A DNA stretch of 64,000 bases from Comamonas testosteroni (lineage in GTDB: Bacteria; Pseudomonadota; Gammaproteobacteria; Burkholderiales; Burkholderiaceae_C), in NCBI RefSeq assembly GCF_003569915.1, contig NZ_KZ984457.1, positions 31,970-95,969 on the forward strand, written 5' to 3'. Shown one piece after another: positions 26,140 to 34,073 of this stretch. Below the pieces are notes generated by a model. It made no database searches. It was not told where the DNA came from and saw nothing but the letters and a program-made list of their open reading frames with translations. The translations under genes and the position numbers were made by a program. The stretch's first letter is position 1, and each line of letters opens with the position of its first letter.

Positions 26140-27606
26140 AGCCTTCATTGCCGCCACCACGCGCTCGAAAACGCGCCAGAAGGCTGCATCCTGCGTGGTC
26201 GCAAAGTTGATGCGCATGCAGGTGCTGGAGCCTCGGCTGGCGTGGAACATGGTGCCGGGCGCGATCATATAGCCCTCGTCCAGCAGGCGCTGGGTCAGCA
26301 CCTCGGTGTCCACGCCCGTGTCCACCCAGCCAAACATGCCTGCGGGCTCGGCCACAAAACGGCAACCCGCCGCCTGCGCCAGCGCCACGCTGCGGGTGCG
26401 CGCCTTGGCCAAATGCTGGCGCAGGCGTTCCGCATGGCGACGCAACTGTCCCTGCTCCATGCACAGGGCCAGCGCCTGCTCCATGGGCGTGGGCGTGGAA
26501 AGCGTAGACAGCAGCTTGGTATCGAGCAGCCGCTCCACCAGCTCGGGCGGCGCAGCCATATAGCCCAGCCGCCAGTTGGGCACCAGCACCTTGGCAAAGC
26601 CGCTGATATAGATGCTGCGCTGCAAACGGTCCAGCACCGTCACACGCGGGGCATGGTCGGGGGCGATATGACTATAGGTATCGTCTTCCACCACATAAAA
26701 GCCGTAGCGGTGTGCCATCTGCAACACCTCGTGGGCACTGGCGGCGCTCAGGCTATAGCCCGTGGGGTTGTGCAGCACGCTCACGCTCACATAGAGTTTG
26801 GGGGCCATGGTTTCGCAGTAGCGCTGCATCACCGCCATATCCGGTCCCTCAGGGCCGCGAGGCACTGGCAGCACGCGCATACCCATGGCGGCCAGGCGTG
26901 CATATTCCACGGCCCAGCCCGGCTCTTCCACCATCACCGGGTCGCCAGGCTGCAACAGGGCGCGGCTGACGATGTCCAGCGCCTGGGTCGCGCCCATGGT
27001 GGTGATGATCTGTCCCGGCGCGGCCGCAATGCCCAGCCGCTGCAGGCGGCGCGCCAGCGCGTCGCGCAGGCCGCTGTCGCCCATGGGCTCGCCGTAGCGC
27101 ACCAGAGAATCGCGCAGCGCCGGGCCGCTGGTGACCTTGCGCATGGCCGCGACCAGAAAGCCCGCATCCAGCCATTCCGCTGGCAACACGCCCGCGCCGG
27201 GCTGGGGCTTGCCCGCCACGCTTTCCACAAACATGCCGCGGATGAGCATGGTGGCATTGATGCGCGTGCCCGGCGGAATGCCTACGGGCGTGTCCAAAGT
27301 CGCATTGTTTGCTCCATTTTTTATAGCTGACTGCCTATCAATTTCCTGGACTTGAAGCGGATTCTGCGAGAAATCACGCACAAAGAAGCCGCGCTGCGGT
27401 CTGGCCTCGACCAGACCCTGGGCCTGCAACAAGTCATAGGCGGCCACCACCGTATAGGGGCTGACGTTCTGCTGGCGCGCGCATTCGCGCACCGAAGGCA
27501 GGCGCGCACCGGTGGGCAACAGCCGCGTGCGTATGCGATCGGCCAGGCGCTCGGCCAGTTGCTGAGTCAGCGTCAGCGCAGCCTGACGGGACAGGGAGAT
27601 GGTCAT
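26131..27606 (-). CDS. MocR-type regulator: GntR winged helix fused to PLP aminotransferase domain
   Basis: Protein of 491 residues from ATG 27606 (MTISLSRQAALTLTQQLAERL); the frame runs upstream without family sequence. Residues 10-77 form the GntR winged helix (ADRIRTRLLPTGARLPSVRECARQQNVSPYTVVAAYDLL). From about residue 150 comes a fold-type I aminotransferase domain (TTMGATQALDIVSRALL, LYVSVSVLHNPTGYSLS, YISGFAKVLVPNWRLGYM with the PLP lysine). Such proteins sense PLP or amino-compound adducts. The linker, residues 83-97 (PLQVQEIDRQSAIKN), is encoded by a family 2 repeat. Divergent from a PLP aminotransferase gene that may be its target. Confidence 0.88.
   Translation of the reverse strand: MTISLSRQAALTLTQQLAERLADRIRTRLLPTGARLPSVRECARQQNVSPYTVVAAYDLLQAQGLVEARPQRGFFVRDFSQNPLQVQEIDRQSAIKNGANNATLDTPVGIPPGTRINATMLIRGMFVESVAGKPQPGAGVLPAEWLDAGFLVAAMRKVTSGPALRDSLVRYGEPMGDSGLRDALARRLQRLGIAAAPGQIITTMGATQALDIVSRALLQPGDPVMVEEPGWAVEYARLAAMGMRVLPVPRGPEGPDMAVMQRYCETMAPKLYVSVSVLHNPTGYSLSAASAHEVLQMAHRYGFYVVEDDTYSHIAPDHAPRVTVLDRLQRSIYISGFAKVLVPNWRLGYMAAPPELVERLLDTKLLSTLSTPTPMEQALALCMEQGQLRRHAERLRQHLAKARTRSVALAQAAGCRFVAEPAGMFGWVDTGVDTEVLTQRLLDEGYMIAPGTMFHASRGSSTCMRINFATTQDAAFWRVFERVVAAMKASG
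27315..27360 (+). repeat. Family 2 repeat absorbed into the MocR-type coding sequence
   Basis: On the plus strand the stretch reads ATTTTTTATAGCTGACTGCC, TATCAATTTCCTGGACTT, GAAGC, the same order of blocks as the intergenic copies at 8349 and 61431 (TTTGATAGCT..TGCCTAT..GGACTT.AAGC). It encodes the interdomain linker, where an insertion would be tolerated, and keeps the frame open on the minus strand. Confidence 0.6.
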
Positions 27607-27987
27607 GGTGAAGCCAGAAACTGTATTGAAAACGCCACCAGTACAGAAGCATTGATTGTGAGACTGTCTGTATCGGTACTGTAATGGTCTCGGGCGTATA
27701 TTGACCCCATCCCAATCGCTTGGCCGCCCTGCACACAGGGCTTTGGCCACGGCCAGCGGCCCCACCGGCTGCAGACCACCCAGTCGCAATTGCCCGCCAG
27801 CCCACACAGGCAAACCGGCCGCGACACAATAAGCCCACCGCTGGCGCACAGGGGCTGCATAAACCATGCAGAATCTGCTGCCTCAGGAGCTTTTGCTCCC
27901 GCCAACACATGCCGTACAACGGCGTGAGACCGCACACTGCTCAGTGCCTGCCATGGCGCTGACACCGTAGAGATCGAGACCTGTTTT
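27607..27987. promoter_or_regulatory. Divergent region with ACTGTA repeats between MocR-type regulator and aminotransferase
   Basis: 381 bases without a gene. ACTGTA occurs at 27620-27625 and 27678-27683, and TCTGTA at 27667-27672, the last two 11 bases (one helical turn) apart. Direct repeats of this sort are how MocR-type regulators usually bind, so these are candidate operators. From about 27700 to 27987 the DNA is GC-rich and I see nothing definite. Confidence 0.4.
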
Positions 27988-29166
27988 ATGACAACCTGGA
28001 CGCTGGCAGCCCGTGCTGCCAAGATGAACTCCTCCGCCATCCGCGAAATCCTGAAACTGACGGACCGCCCCGGCATCATCAGCATGGCCGGTGGCCTGCC
28101 CTCCCCCAAGGCCTTCCCGCTGGACGCCTTCACCGAAGCCTGCCAGACCGTGATGCAGCGTGACGGCGCTGCCGCCCTGCAGTACTCCACCACCGAAGGT
28201 TTTGCGCCTCTGCGTCAGGCGATTGCCGACTTCCTGCCCTGGAACGTCGACCCCGAACAAATCCTGATCACCACCGGCAGCCAGCAGGCGCTGGATTTGA
28301 TCGGCAAGGTTTTCCTCGACGAAGGCAGCCGTCTGTTGGTCGAAAAACCCACCTATCTGGGCGCGCTGCAGGCCTTCACCCCCATGGAACCCGTGGCCGT
28401 AGGCGTGGAAAGCGACGACGAAGGCATGCTGATCGACGACTTTGCCAAGCAAGTCGGCACCGGCGCGGACAAAGCCCGTCTGGCCTATGTGCTGCCCAAT
28501 TTCCAGAACCCCACGGGCCGCACCATGAGCGACGCACGCCGTCAGGCTCTGGTTGAAAAAGCCAAGGAACTGGACATTCCGCTGGTCGAAGACAACCCCT
28601 ACGGCGACCTCTGGTACGAAGAGCAGCCCCCTCTGCCGCTGGCTGCACGCAACCCCGAGGGCGTGATCTACATGGGCTCGTTCTCCAAGGTGCTGGCCCC
28701 CGGCCTGCGCATTGGCTTCATCGTCGCGCCCAAGTCCGTGTACGGCAAGCTGACCCAAGCCAAGCAGGCCGCCGACCTGCACACCCCCAGCTTTAACCAG
28801 CGCGTGGTGGCCGAAGTCATCAAGGACGGTTTCCTGGACCGCCATGTGCCCACCATCCGCGCCATGTACAAGGCCCAGCGCGATGTGATGCTGATGGCGT
28901 TGGAGCGCGAAATGGCTGGACTCGACGTGAAGTGGACACGCCCCGTGGGCGGCATGTTCCTGTGGGTCAAGCTGCCCGCTGGCATGGACGCACAGGCCCT
29001 GCTGGCCAAGGCCGTGGAACGTAATATGGCTTTTGTGCCCGGTGCGCCTTTCTATGCGGGTGATGCACAAAACAACACGCTGCGTCTGTCCTACGTGACA
29101 GTCTCGGCAGAGCAAATTAACACGGGTATCAAGTCTCTGGCCGAAGCTATCAAAGCAAGCCTCTGA
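27988..29166 (+). CDS. PLP-dependent aminotransferase, class I/II (LysN/2-aminoadipate type)
   Basis: Cytoplasmic enzyme of 392 residues. It begins with the family segment MNSSAIREILKLTDRPGIISMAGGLPSPKAFPLDAF (key part: ISMAGGLPSP), has TTGSQQALDLIGKVF, AYVLPNFQNPTGRTMS and VEDNPYGDLWYE, and the PLP lysine in YMGSFSKVLAPGLRIGF. Relatives use 2-aminoadipate, aromatic or branched-chain amino acids, so the substrate cannot be fixed from sequence. A strong terminator follows. It is divergent from the MocR-type regulator. Confidence 0.88.
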   Translation: MTTWTLAARAAKMNSSAIREILKLTDRPGIISMAGGLPSPKAFPLDAFTEACQTVMQRDGAAALQYSTTEGFAPLRQAIADFLPWNVDPEQILITTGSQQALDLIGKVFLDEGSRLLVEKPTYLGALQAFTPMEPVAVGVESDDEGMLIDDFAKQVGTGADKARLAYVLPNFQNPTGRTMSDARRQALVEKAKELDIPLVEDNPYGDLWYEEQPPLPLAARNPEGVIYMGSFSKVLAPGLRIGFIVAPKSVYGKLTQAKQAADLHTPSFNQRVVAEVIKDGFLDRHVPTIRAMYKAQRDVMLMALEREMAGLDVKWTRPVGGMFLWVKLPAGMDAQALLAKAVERNMAFVPGAPFYAGDAQNNTLRLSYVTVSAEQINTGIKSLAEAIKASL

Positions 29167-29183
29167 TCTTCCCCGCTGATTGA

Positions 29184-29229
29184 AACCGGCGCTGCGCGGA
29201 ACCACCGTGCAGCGCCGGTTTTTCTTTTT
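29184..29229 (+). terminator. Rho-independent terminator after the aminotransferase gene
   Basis: Twelve-base perfect stem AACCGGCGCTGC (29184-29195) / GCAGCGCCGGTT (29209-29220), loop of 13, followed by TTTCTTTTT. It lies 17 bases after the stop codon. Confidence 0.9.
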
Positions 29230-29246
29230 GCCGACAATCGCAGCCC

Positions 29247-30209
29247 ATGTCTGCCACCGCCCCCATCACCCTCTCCCGTCCCACCATGACTGTGGACGTG
29301 TTCACGCAAACCGCCTTGCTTGGCAACCCTGTTGCCGTGGTGCTGGGTGCGGATGGGCTGAGCGACGCGCAGATGCAGGCCTATGCGCGCTGGACCAATC
29401 TGTCGGAAACCACCTTTGTGATGCAGCCCACGCCCGATGCGCTGGCTGCCGGTGCCGACTATCAGCTACGCATCTTCACACCTGCGGGCGAGCTGGCCTT
29501 TGCCGGCCACCCCACGCTGGGCAGCTGCCATGCCTGGCTGGCCCAAGGCGGGCAGCCGCGCAACCCAGACCAAGTGCTGCAGCAATGCAAAAAAGGGCTG
29601 ATACCCATTACTGCAAATACGCAAGGCGCTCTGTTTTTTGAAGCGCCTTCGCTGGATTCGCAAGCAGTCTCTGAAGAGGAACTAGCCCCCGTGCTGCAGG
29701 CGCTGGGGCTGGAACGCGATCAGTTGCTAATGGCCCGCCATCTGCACAATGGCTCGCCCTGGCTGGGCTTGCTGCTTGATGACCCGGACACGGTGCTGGG
29801 CGTGGAGCCAGACTTTGCGGCGCTCAAAAAACTGGGCACCAAAGCTGGTCTGGCTGCCATCTATGAGCCTGAAGAAGCTGCGCTGATTGCCCGCTCCAGC
29901 CGCGAAGCCCGCGCTTTTGCCAAGCAAGCCGAAGAAGCCGCGCAGGGCAAGAGCGCATCAAGCCAGCCGCAACTCGAAGTGCGCGCCCTGATTGGCGAGA
30001 CCACCAGCGAAGACCCGGTGACTGGCAGCCTGAACGCGGCGCTGGCCCAGTGGCTGACGGGCGAAGGCCTGCTGCAAGCGCCTTACATCGCCGCGCAAGG
30101 CGTATGCGTGGGCCGCGACGGGCAAGTTCATGTGCAGAGCGGCAGCAATGGCAAGCTGTGGGTGGGCGGGCATACCGTCACCGTCGTCAGCGGCCGCGTG
30201 CTGCTTTAA
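29247..30209 (+). CDS. PhzF-family isomerase
   Basis: Protein of 320 residues of the PhzF/YddE family (diaminopimelate epimerase fold). Family motifs: DVFTQTALLGNPVAVVLGADGLSD near the start with the catalytic-type Glu in NLSETTFVMQP, then FTPAGELAFAGHPTLGSCH, and the C-terminal half SEDPVTGSLNAALAQWL. The substrate is unknown; no phenazine genes are near, so a role in phenazine synthesis is unlikely. ATG 29286 (MTVDVFTQ) is an alternative start. Its stop overlaps the converging ABC ATPase gene by 4 bases. Residues 114-133 may come from a repeat. Confidence 0.88.
   Translation: MSATAPITLSRPTMTVDVFTQTALLGNPVAVVLGADGLSDAQMQAYARWTNLSETTFVMQPTPDALAAGADYQLRIFTPAGELAFAGHPTLGSCHAWLAQGGQPRNPDQVLQQCKKGLIPITANTQGALFFEAPSLDSQAVSEEELAPVLQALGLERDQLLMARHLHNGSPWLGLLLDDPDTVLGVEPDFAALKKLGTKAGLAAIYEPEEAALIARSSREARAFAKQAEEAAQGKSASSQPQLEVRALIGETTSEDPVTGSLNAALAQWLTGEGLLQAPYIAAQGVCVGRDGQVHVQSGSNGKLWVGGHTVTVVSGRVLL
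29588..29645 (-). repeat. Possible diverged family 2 repeat inside the PhzF gene
   Basis: Read on the minus strand it shows TTCAAA, AGCG, CTTGCGTATTTG, AATGG, TA.CAGC and a T-run, in the same order and spacing as the copy at 8349 (TTCAAA, TAGCT, ATGCCTATTTG, ATGG, CTAAAGG). The local codons and AT content differ from the rest of the gene. The match is imperfect and was made by eye. Confidence 0.35.
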
Positions 30210-30862
30210 TCCGCAGGAGTCATATGGCAGATCTGGTCTGCCATGGTCTCGGCCTCTTGCGCGTTGTGGGTTACCAGAATCGCCGTCTGCCCTGCGGCGC
30301 GCAGAATATCGCGCACCTCCACCGTCAACCGCTCGCGCGTGGCAGCGTCCAGATTGGAAAAAGGCTCATCGAGCAACAGCAAGGCGGGGGACGGTGCCAA
30401 GGCCCGCGCCAGCGCAATGCGCTGCTGCTGACCACCAGATAGCTCGTGCGGGAACTTGCTGCCCGCATCCGCCAAGCCCACTACCGCCAGCAACTCTGCC
30501 ACGCGCTGGTCACGTTCAGCCTTGCTGCTGCGGCGCAGTCCAAAACCCACGTTCTGCGCAGCTGTGAGATGCGGGAACAGGCCGTACTCCTGAAACATCA
30601 TGCCCACATGGCGCTGCTCGGGCGGCAGATGCACTTGAGGGCCGGACAGCAGCCGCTCGCCCAGATGAATGCTGCCCGCGCGCACGGGCTCAAAACCCGC
30701 AATTGCGCGCAGCACCGAGGTTTTGCCGCAGCCCGAAGGGCCCAGCAAACTGGCGATATGACCGGCAGGCACTTGCAGATCAAAGCTTTGCAAAATGATG
30801 TGCAGCCCCTGAGGCGTGTCGTAGCCCAGTTGCAGCTGCTGGAGGTGGAGAGAGGCGCTCAT
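30206..30862 (-). CDS. Iron(III)-type ABC transporter ATPase (short FbpC-like)
   Basis: ATP-binding subunit of 218 residues. Walker A GPSGCGKTS, Q-loop GMMFQEYGLFPHL, signature ELSGGQQQRIALARAL, Walker B LLLLDEPFSNLD and the H-loop ILVTHNAQEAETMA are complete. FbpC/PotA-type ATPases usually have 340-360 residues with a C-terminal TOBE domain; that domain is absent here and the protein ends right after the H-loop region. Encoded downstream of the permease, after an AT-rich repeat. Confidence 0.87.
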   Translation of the reverse strand: MSASLHLQQLQLGYDTPQGLHIILQSFDLQVPAGHIASLLGPSGCGKTSVLRAIAGFEPVRAGSIHLGERLLSGPQVHLPPEQRHVGMMFQEYGLFPHLTAAQNVGFGLRRSSKAERDQRVAELLAVVGLADAGSKFPHELSGGQQQRIALARALAPSPALLLLDEPFSNLDAATRERLTVEVRDILRAAGQTAILVTHNAQEAETMADQICHMTPAD

Positions 30863-30869
30863 GCAATGA

Positions 30870-30927
30870 TTTCAAATTTGATAGCAGCTTGCCTAGACAA
30901 AATATAGACTACAGGCACTTTTAACCC
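30870..30927. repeat. AT-rich ~60-base repeat, family 2 copy (between permease and ATPase genes)
   Basis: TTCAAATTTGATAGCAGCTT, GCCTAGACAAAATATAGACTACAGGC in part, and a closing TTTTAACCCTT. It fills the 65-base gap between the permease stop (30928) and the ATPase start (30862), and shares 15 identical bases with the copy at 8349. Confidence 0.75.
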
Positions 30928-32583
30928 TTAATCATGCTGTGAACCCGCCAGTTGGGTGCGCGCCAACAGCATGACGGGGATCAGCCCCGCCAGCACAATG
31001 CACAGCGCCGCAATCGCGCCTTCTTCATAGGTGCCGCGTGCGGCTTCGGCATAGAGCCAGGTGGCCAGCGTGTCAAAGTCCGCCGGGCGCAGCAGCAGCG
31101 TGGCGGGCAGCTCTTTCATGGCATCGACAAAGACCAGCATGGCGCTGGTCGCCAAGGCCGGGCGCAGCAGCGGTAGATGCACACGGCGCAGCGTGCCCAG
31201 CCTGCCCTCGCCCAGCAGGCGCGAGGCTTGCTCCAGTGTCGGAGGAATGCGAGCCAACCCGGCCTCGATACCACCCACCGGCATGACCAGAAAGCGAATC
31301 ACGCAGGCCACGACCAGCACCACACCCAGGCCCATCAGCGGCAGGCCTTCAGCGCCAAACACATGGGCCAGCCCCGCATCCAGCGCCAGCGCGGGCGTCA
31401 GCAAGCCAATGGCCAGCACCGTACCCGGCACGGCATAGCCCAGCGCCGCCACCTGCGCAGGCCAGCGCGAAGGTGCTCGGGTGCTGATGCCTGTGCGCGT
31501 GGCCCAGGCCACAACCAGCCCGGCGGCCACAGCGATCACCGTCACACCCGCAGCCAGCCCCAGCGTGTTGAGCAAGCTGGACACCAGTCCAGCGGACACG
31601 CCCGTGCCCTGCATAAAGCGCTTGGCGCTTTCCCAGGCCAGATAAGCTGCGGGTGCGGCAAAACCCATCAGCACCGGCAGCGCACAGGCCAGCAGCGCCA
31701 GCGCCGACCAGACTCCGCGCAGCCGCTGCGGCGCAATGGCACGCATGCGCTGGGCCGAGCCAAAGCGCTGACGGCTGCGGCCTTTGCGCTCCAGCCAGAC
31801 CAGAGCAACGACAGCAAGCAGCATGGAGCAGGCAATTTGCGCCGCGCCCGCCAGATCAGAGCGCGTGACCCAGGTGGTGTAGACCGAGACGGTCAGCGTA
31901 TGCACGCCCAGAAATTCCGAAGCGCCAATATCGTTGAGCGCCTCCAGCAGCGCCAGACTCAGGCCCACAGCCAGCGCCGGGCGCGCCATGGGCAGGGCCA
32001 CGCGCCAGAAAGCGCCCCAGCGCGTCTCGCCCAGCGAACGGGCCGCTTCCATCAGGTGCGCAGGCTGGGTCATGAACATGGCCCGCGCCGTCATATACAC
32101 ATAGGGGTAGAGCGTAAAACCCAGCACAAAAATCGCGCCGCCCATGGAGCGCAGATCAGGCAGCCGCCACTGGCGCGGGCTGTCATAGCCCAGCATCCAG
32201 CGCAGCGCGCCCTGCACCGGGCCAATCGGGTGCAGCAAATCCAGATAGGCAAACGCCACGATATAGGCCGGCATGGCCAGCGGCAGCAGCAGCGCCCAGT
32301 GCAGCCAGCGCCGCCCAGCAAAGTCATAGGCCGTGACCAGCCAGGCACAGCCCGTACCCACCAGCAGCACCAGCAGACCCACGCCCGCCAGCAATATGCC
32401 CGTATTGGCCGCAGCATCCGGCAGCACATAGCGCAGCAGATCACGCCAATGCGCAAAATCCGCCCCCAGCGCCAGCCAGACCAGCGAGGCAATAGGCGCA
32501 AGCACGCCCAGCGCAATCAACCAGGTTGCGCCCTGCCACAAAAGACCAACGGGCCTGAGGCCCGAGCGAAGAGAAGAAAACAT
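30928..32583 (-). CDS. Iron(III) ABC transporter permease (FbpB-like)
   Basis: Inner-membrane permease of about 551 residues from ATG 32583 (MFSSLRSGLRPVGLLW); a GTG at 32631 would add 16. It has two tandem halves of about six transmembrane segments, each with an EAA-type cytoplasmic loop (HLMEAARSLGETRWGAFWRVALPMARPAL in the first, TLEQASRLLGEGRLGTLRRVHLPLLRPAL in the second; key residues EAARSLG and EQASRLLG), as in FbpB/SfuB. It follows the receptor gene after a three-hairpin element. Confidence 0.9.
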   Translation of the reverse strand: MFSSLRSGLRPVGLLWQGATWLIALGVLAPIASLVWLALGADFAHWRDLLRYVLPDAAANTGILLAGVGLLVLLVGTGCAWLVTAYDFAGRRWLHWALLLPLAMPAYIVAFAYLDLLHPIGPVQGALRWMLGYDSPRQWRLPDLRSMGGAIFVLGFTLYPYVYMTARAMFMTQPAHLMEAARSLGETRWGAFWRVALPMARPALAVGLSLALLEALNDIGASEFLGVHTLTVSVYTTWVTRSDLAGAAQIACSMLLAVVALVWLERKGRSRQRFGSAQRMRAIAPQRLRGVWSALALLACALPVLMGFAAPAAYLAWESAKRFMQGTGVSAGLVSSLLNTLGLAAGVTVIAVAAGLVVAWATRTGISTRAPSRWPAQVAALGYAVPGTVLAIGLLTPALALDAGLAHVFGAEGLPLMGLGVVLVVACVIRFLVMPVGGIEAGLARIPPTLEQASRLLGEGRLGTLRRVHLPLLRPALATSAMLVFVDAMKELPATLLLRPADFDTLATWLYAEAARGTYEEGAIAALCIVLAGLIPVMLLARTQLAGSQHD

Positions 32584-32661
32584 CAAAAGAAAAAGGAGCA
32601 AGCCCCAACCAAGGGGCTGAAAGCAAAGCACACAGCTCGATCAAGCATGCCCCACCAAAGA

Positions 32662-32757
32662 GACAGCGAGGAAGGGCCGCCCCGCACCGAGGCTGTCGTC
32701 CCCCTCCCCTAGCGCGCAGCGCGTAGAGAGAGGGGAAGCGGCGCAGCCGCTCAGGGG
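32662..32757 (-). repeat. Three-hairpin 3' element, copy 3 (after the iron receptor gene)
   Basis: Read on the minus strand it begins 3 bases after the receptor stop with CCCCTGAGCGGC. Hairpin 1: GCGGC/GCCGC (32738-32750). Hairpin 2: CCCCT/AGGGG with an inner CGCGC/GCGCG stem (32706-32735). Hairpin 3: GACAGC/GCTGTC at the base (32662-32697); the inner stem is imperfect. The base stem has two compensated changes relative to GATGCC/GGCATC. Confidence 0.75.
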
Positions 32758-32760
32758 TGC

Positions 32761-33789
32761 TTACTTGTCATACCCTACTTTGTCCACCAACAAGCTCGCC
32801 GCCTTGCGGTGTTTTGCGATTTCGGTCAGCGGCAGCGAATCAATCTTGATCTCGCCAATGCTCTGGGCCACCACAGGGTCCAGCGCCACACCCTTGCGCA
32901 CAGGGTGCTCGTAGTTGGCCTGGGCGTACATGTTCTGGGCCGATTCGGACACCAGGAACTCCAGCAGCTTCACGGCATTGGCGCGGTTGGGTGCGTGCTT
33001 GGCAACAGATGCACCGCTGATATTGATGTGGGTGCCGCTCTTGGCATCGGCAAACGTGGGCTTGATGACCTTGATGGCATCGCCCCATTTGCGTGCGTCC
33101 GTGCCTTCCTTGGAGGCCTTCATCTGGCCCACGTAATAGGTGTTGGCCAGACCCACATCGCAGATGCCGCCCAGAATGTCACGCGCCACATCGCGGTCGC
33201 CGCCCGTGGCCTTGCGCGCCAGATTGGCCTTCACGCCCTGCAGCCACTGCTCGGTCTTGGCTTCGCCATCATGGGCAATCATGGCGGCGATCAACGCCGT
33301 GTTGTAAGGGTGCTGACCGGCGCGGCTGCAGACCTTGCCCTTGAACTTGGGGCTGGCCAAGTCTTCGTAGCGGAAGGCGCCAATCTTCAAATCTTTTTCG
33401 GCATACAGCACACGGGCGCGCATGGACAGCGCAAACCACTGGTTGTCTGCGGCGCGCAGCTGGGCAGGGATGGCCGACTCCAGCACGGCAGACTTCACGG
33501 GCTGGGTCACGCCGCCGTCGACCAGATCCACCAGATTGCCAATGTCCACCGTCATCAGCACATCAGCGGGGGAGCGCTCGCCTTCGGCCTTTACACGTTC
33601 GAGCAGACCGTCCTTCACAAAGACCGTCTTCACGCCCACCTTGGTCTGCGCCGTGAACGCGGCCAGCAGCGGCTGGATCAGCGCGGGCTCACGCGTGGTG
33701 TAGAGGGTGATGTCCTCGGCATGGGCAGACAGCGCGGGGGCGCACAGGCTGGCAACGGCGGCCAGTGCAAACAAGGGTCGTCGAAACAT
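32761..33789 (-). CDS. Iron(III) ABC transporter periplasmic receptor (FbpA-like)
   Basis: Protein of 342 residues from ATG 33789, preceded by GGAG. Signal peptide MFRRPLFALAAVASLCAPAL, cut after SAHA; mature start EDITLYTTREPALIQPLLAAF. The adjacent tyrosines in GLANTYYVGQM are the iron-coordinating pair known from FbpA/FutA proteins. First gene of the receptor-permease-ATPase operon, with a Fur-like site 132 bases upstream. The receptor is separated from the permease by a structured element, which could let it be made in excess. Confidence 0.92.
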   Translation of the reverse strand: MFRRPLFALAAVASLCAPALSAHAEDITLYTTREPALIQPLLAAFTAQTKVGVKTVFVKDGLLERVKAEGERSPADVLMTVDIGNLVDLVDGGVTQPVKSAVLESAIPAQLRAADNQWFALSMRARVLYAEKDLKIGAFRYEDLASPKFKGKVCSRAGQHPYNTALIAAMIAHDGEAKTEQWLQGVKANLARKATGGDRDVARDILGGICDVGLANTYYVGQMKASKEGTDARKWGDAIKVIKPTFADAKSGTHINISGASVAKHAPNRANAVKLLEFLVSESAQNMYAQANYEHPVRKGVALDPVVAQSIGEIKIDSLPLTEIAKHRKAASLLVDKVGYDK

Positions 33790-33920
33790 GAAAGTCTCCA
33801 GAGGGAGGGGTGAAAAACGCACAAAAAAGCACGCTCCGCCACCGGAACAAAAACTGGCCTTGTCGCACTGCAGCAAAGCGATGATTCCAATTCAGGTGGT
33901 GGAGCGTGCTGTTATGTTTT

Positions 33921-33935
33921 TGAGAATAGCTCTCA
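33921..33935. promoter_or_regulatory. Fur-like operator upstream of the iron importer
   Basis: TGAGAATAGCTCTCA, a 5-5-5 inverted repeat. On the minus strand it reads TGAGAGCTATTCTCA, matching 10 of 14 positions of the 7-1-7 Fur box TGATAATNATTATCA. It lies 132 bases before the receptor gene, which Fur would be expected to control. Confidence 0.6.
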
Positions 33936-34073
33936 GTTATCTTAACCGAGCGGCACTGAGCCGTTGTTGTCCAATCCAGACGGGTACTGAGGGATAGCAC
34001 CTGTAGCTCCCGCGCGAAATGGTCGCCGGCATGACAGCGTGGCGACAAAAAGCAACCGGACAATTTGTCCTCT

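Noticed and set aside
31177..32712. Open frame of 511 codons on the plus strand opposite the iron permease gene
   Set aside because: Composition is Gln/Arg/His-rich and it mirrors the permease codons; no motif, no ribosome site.
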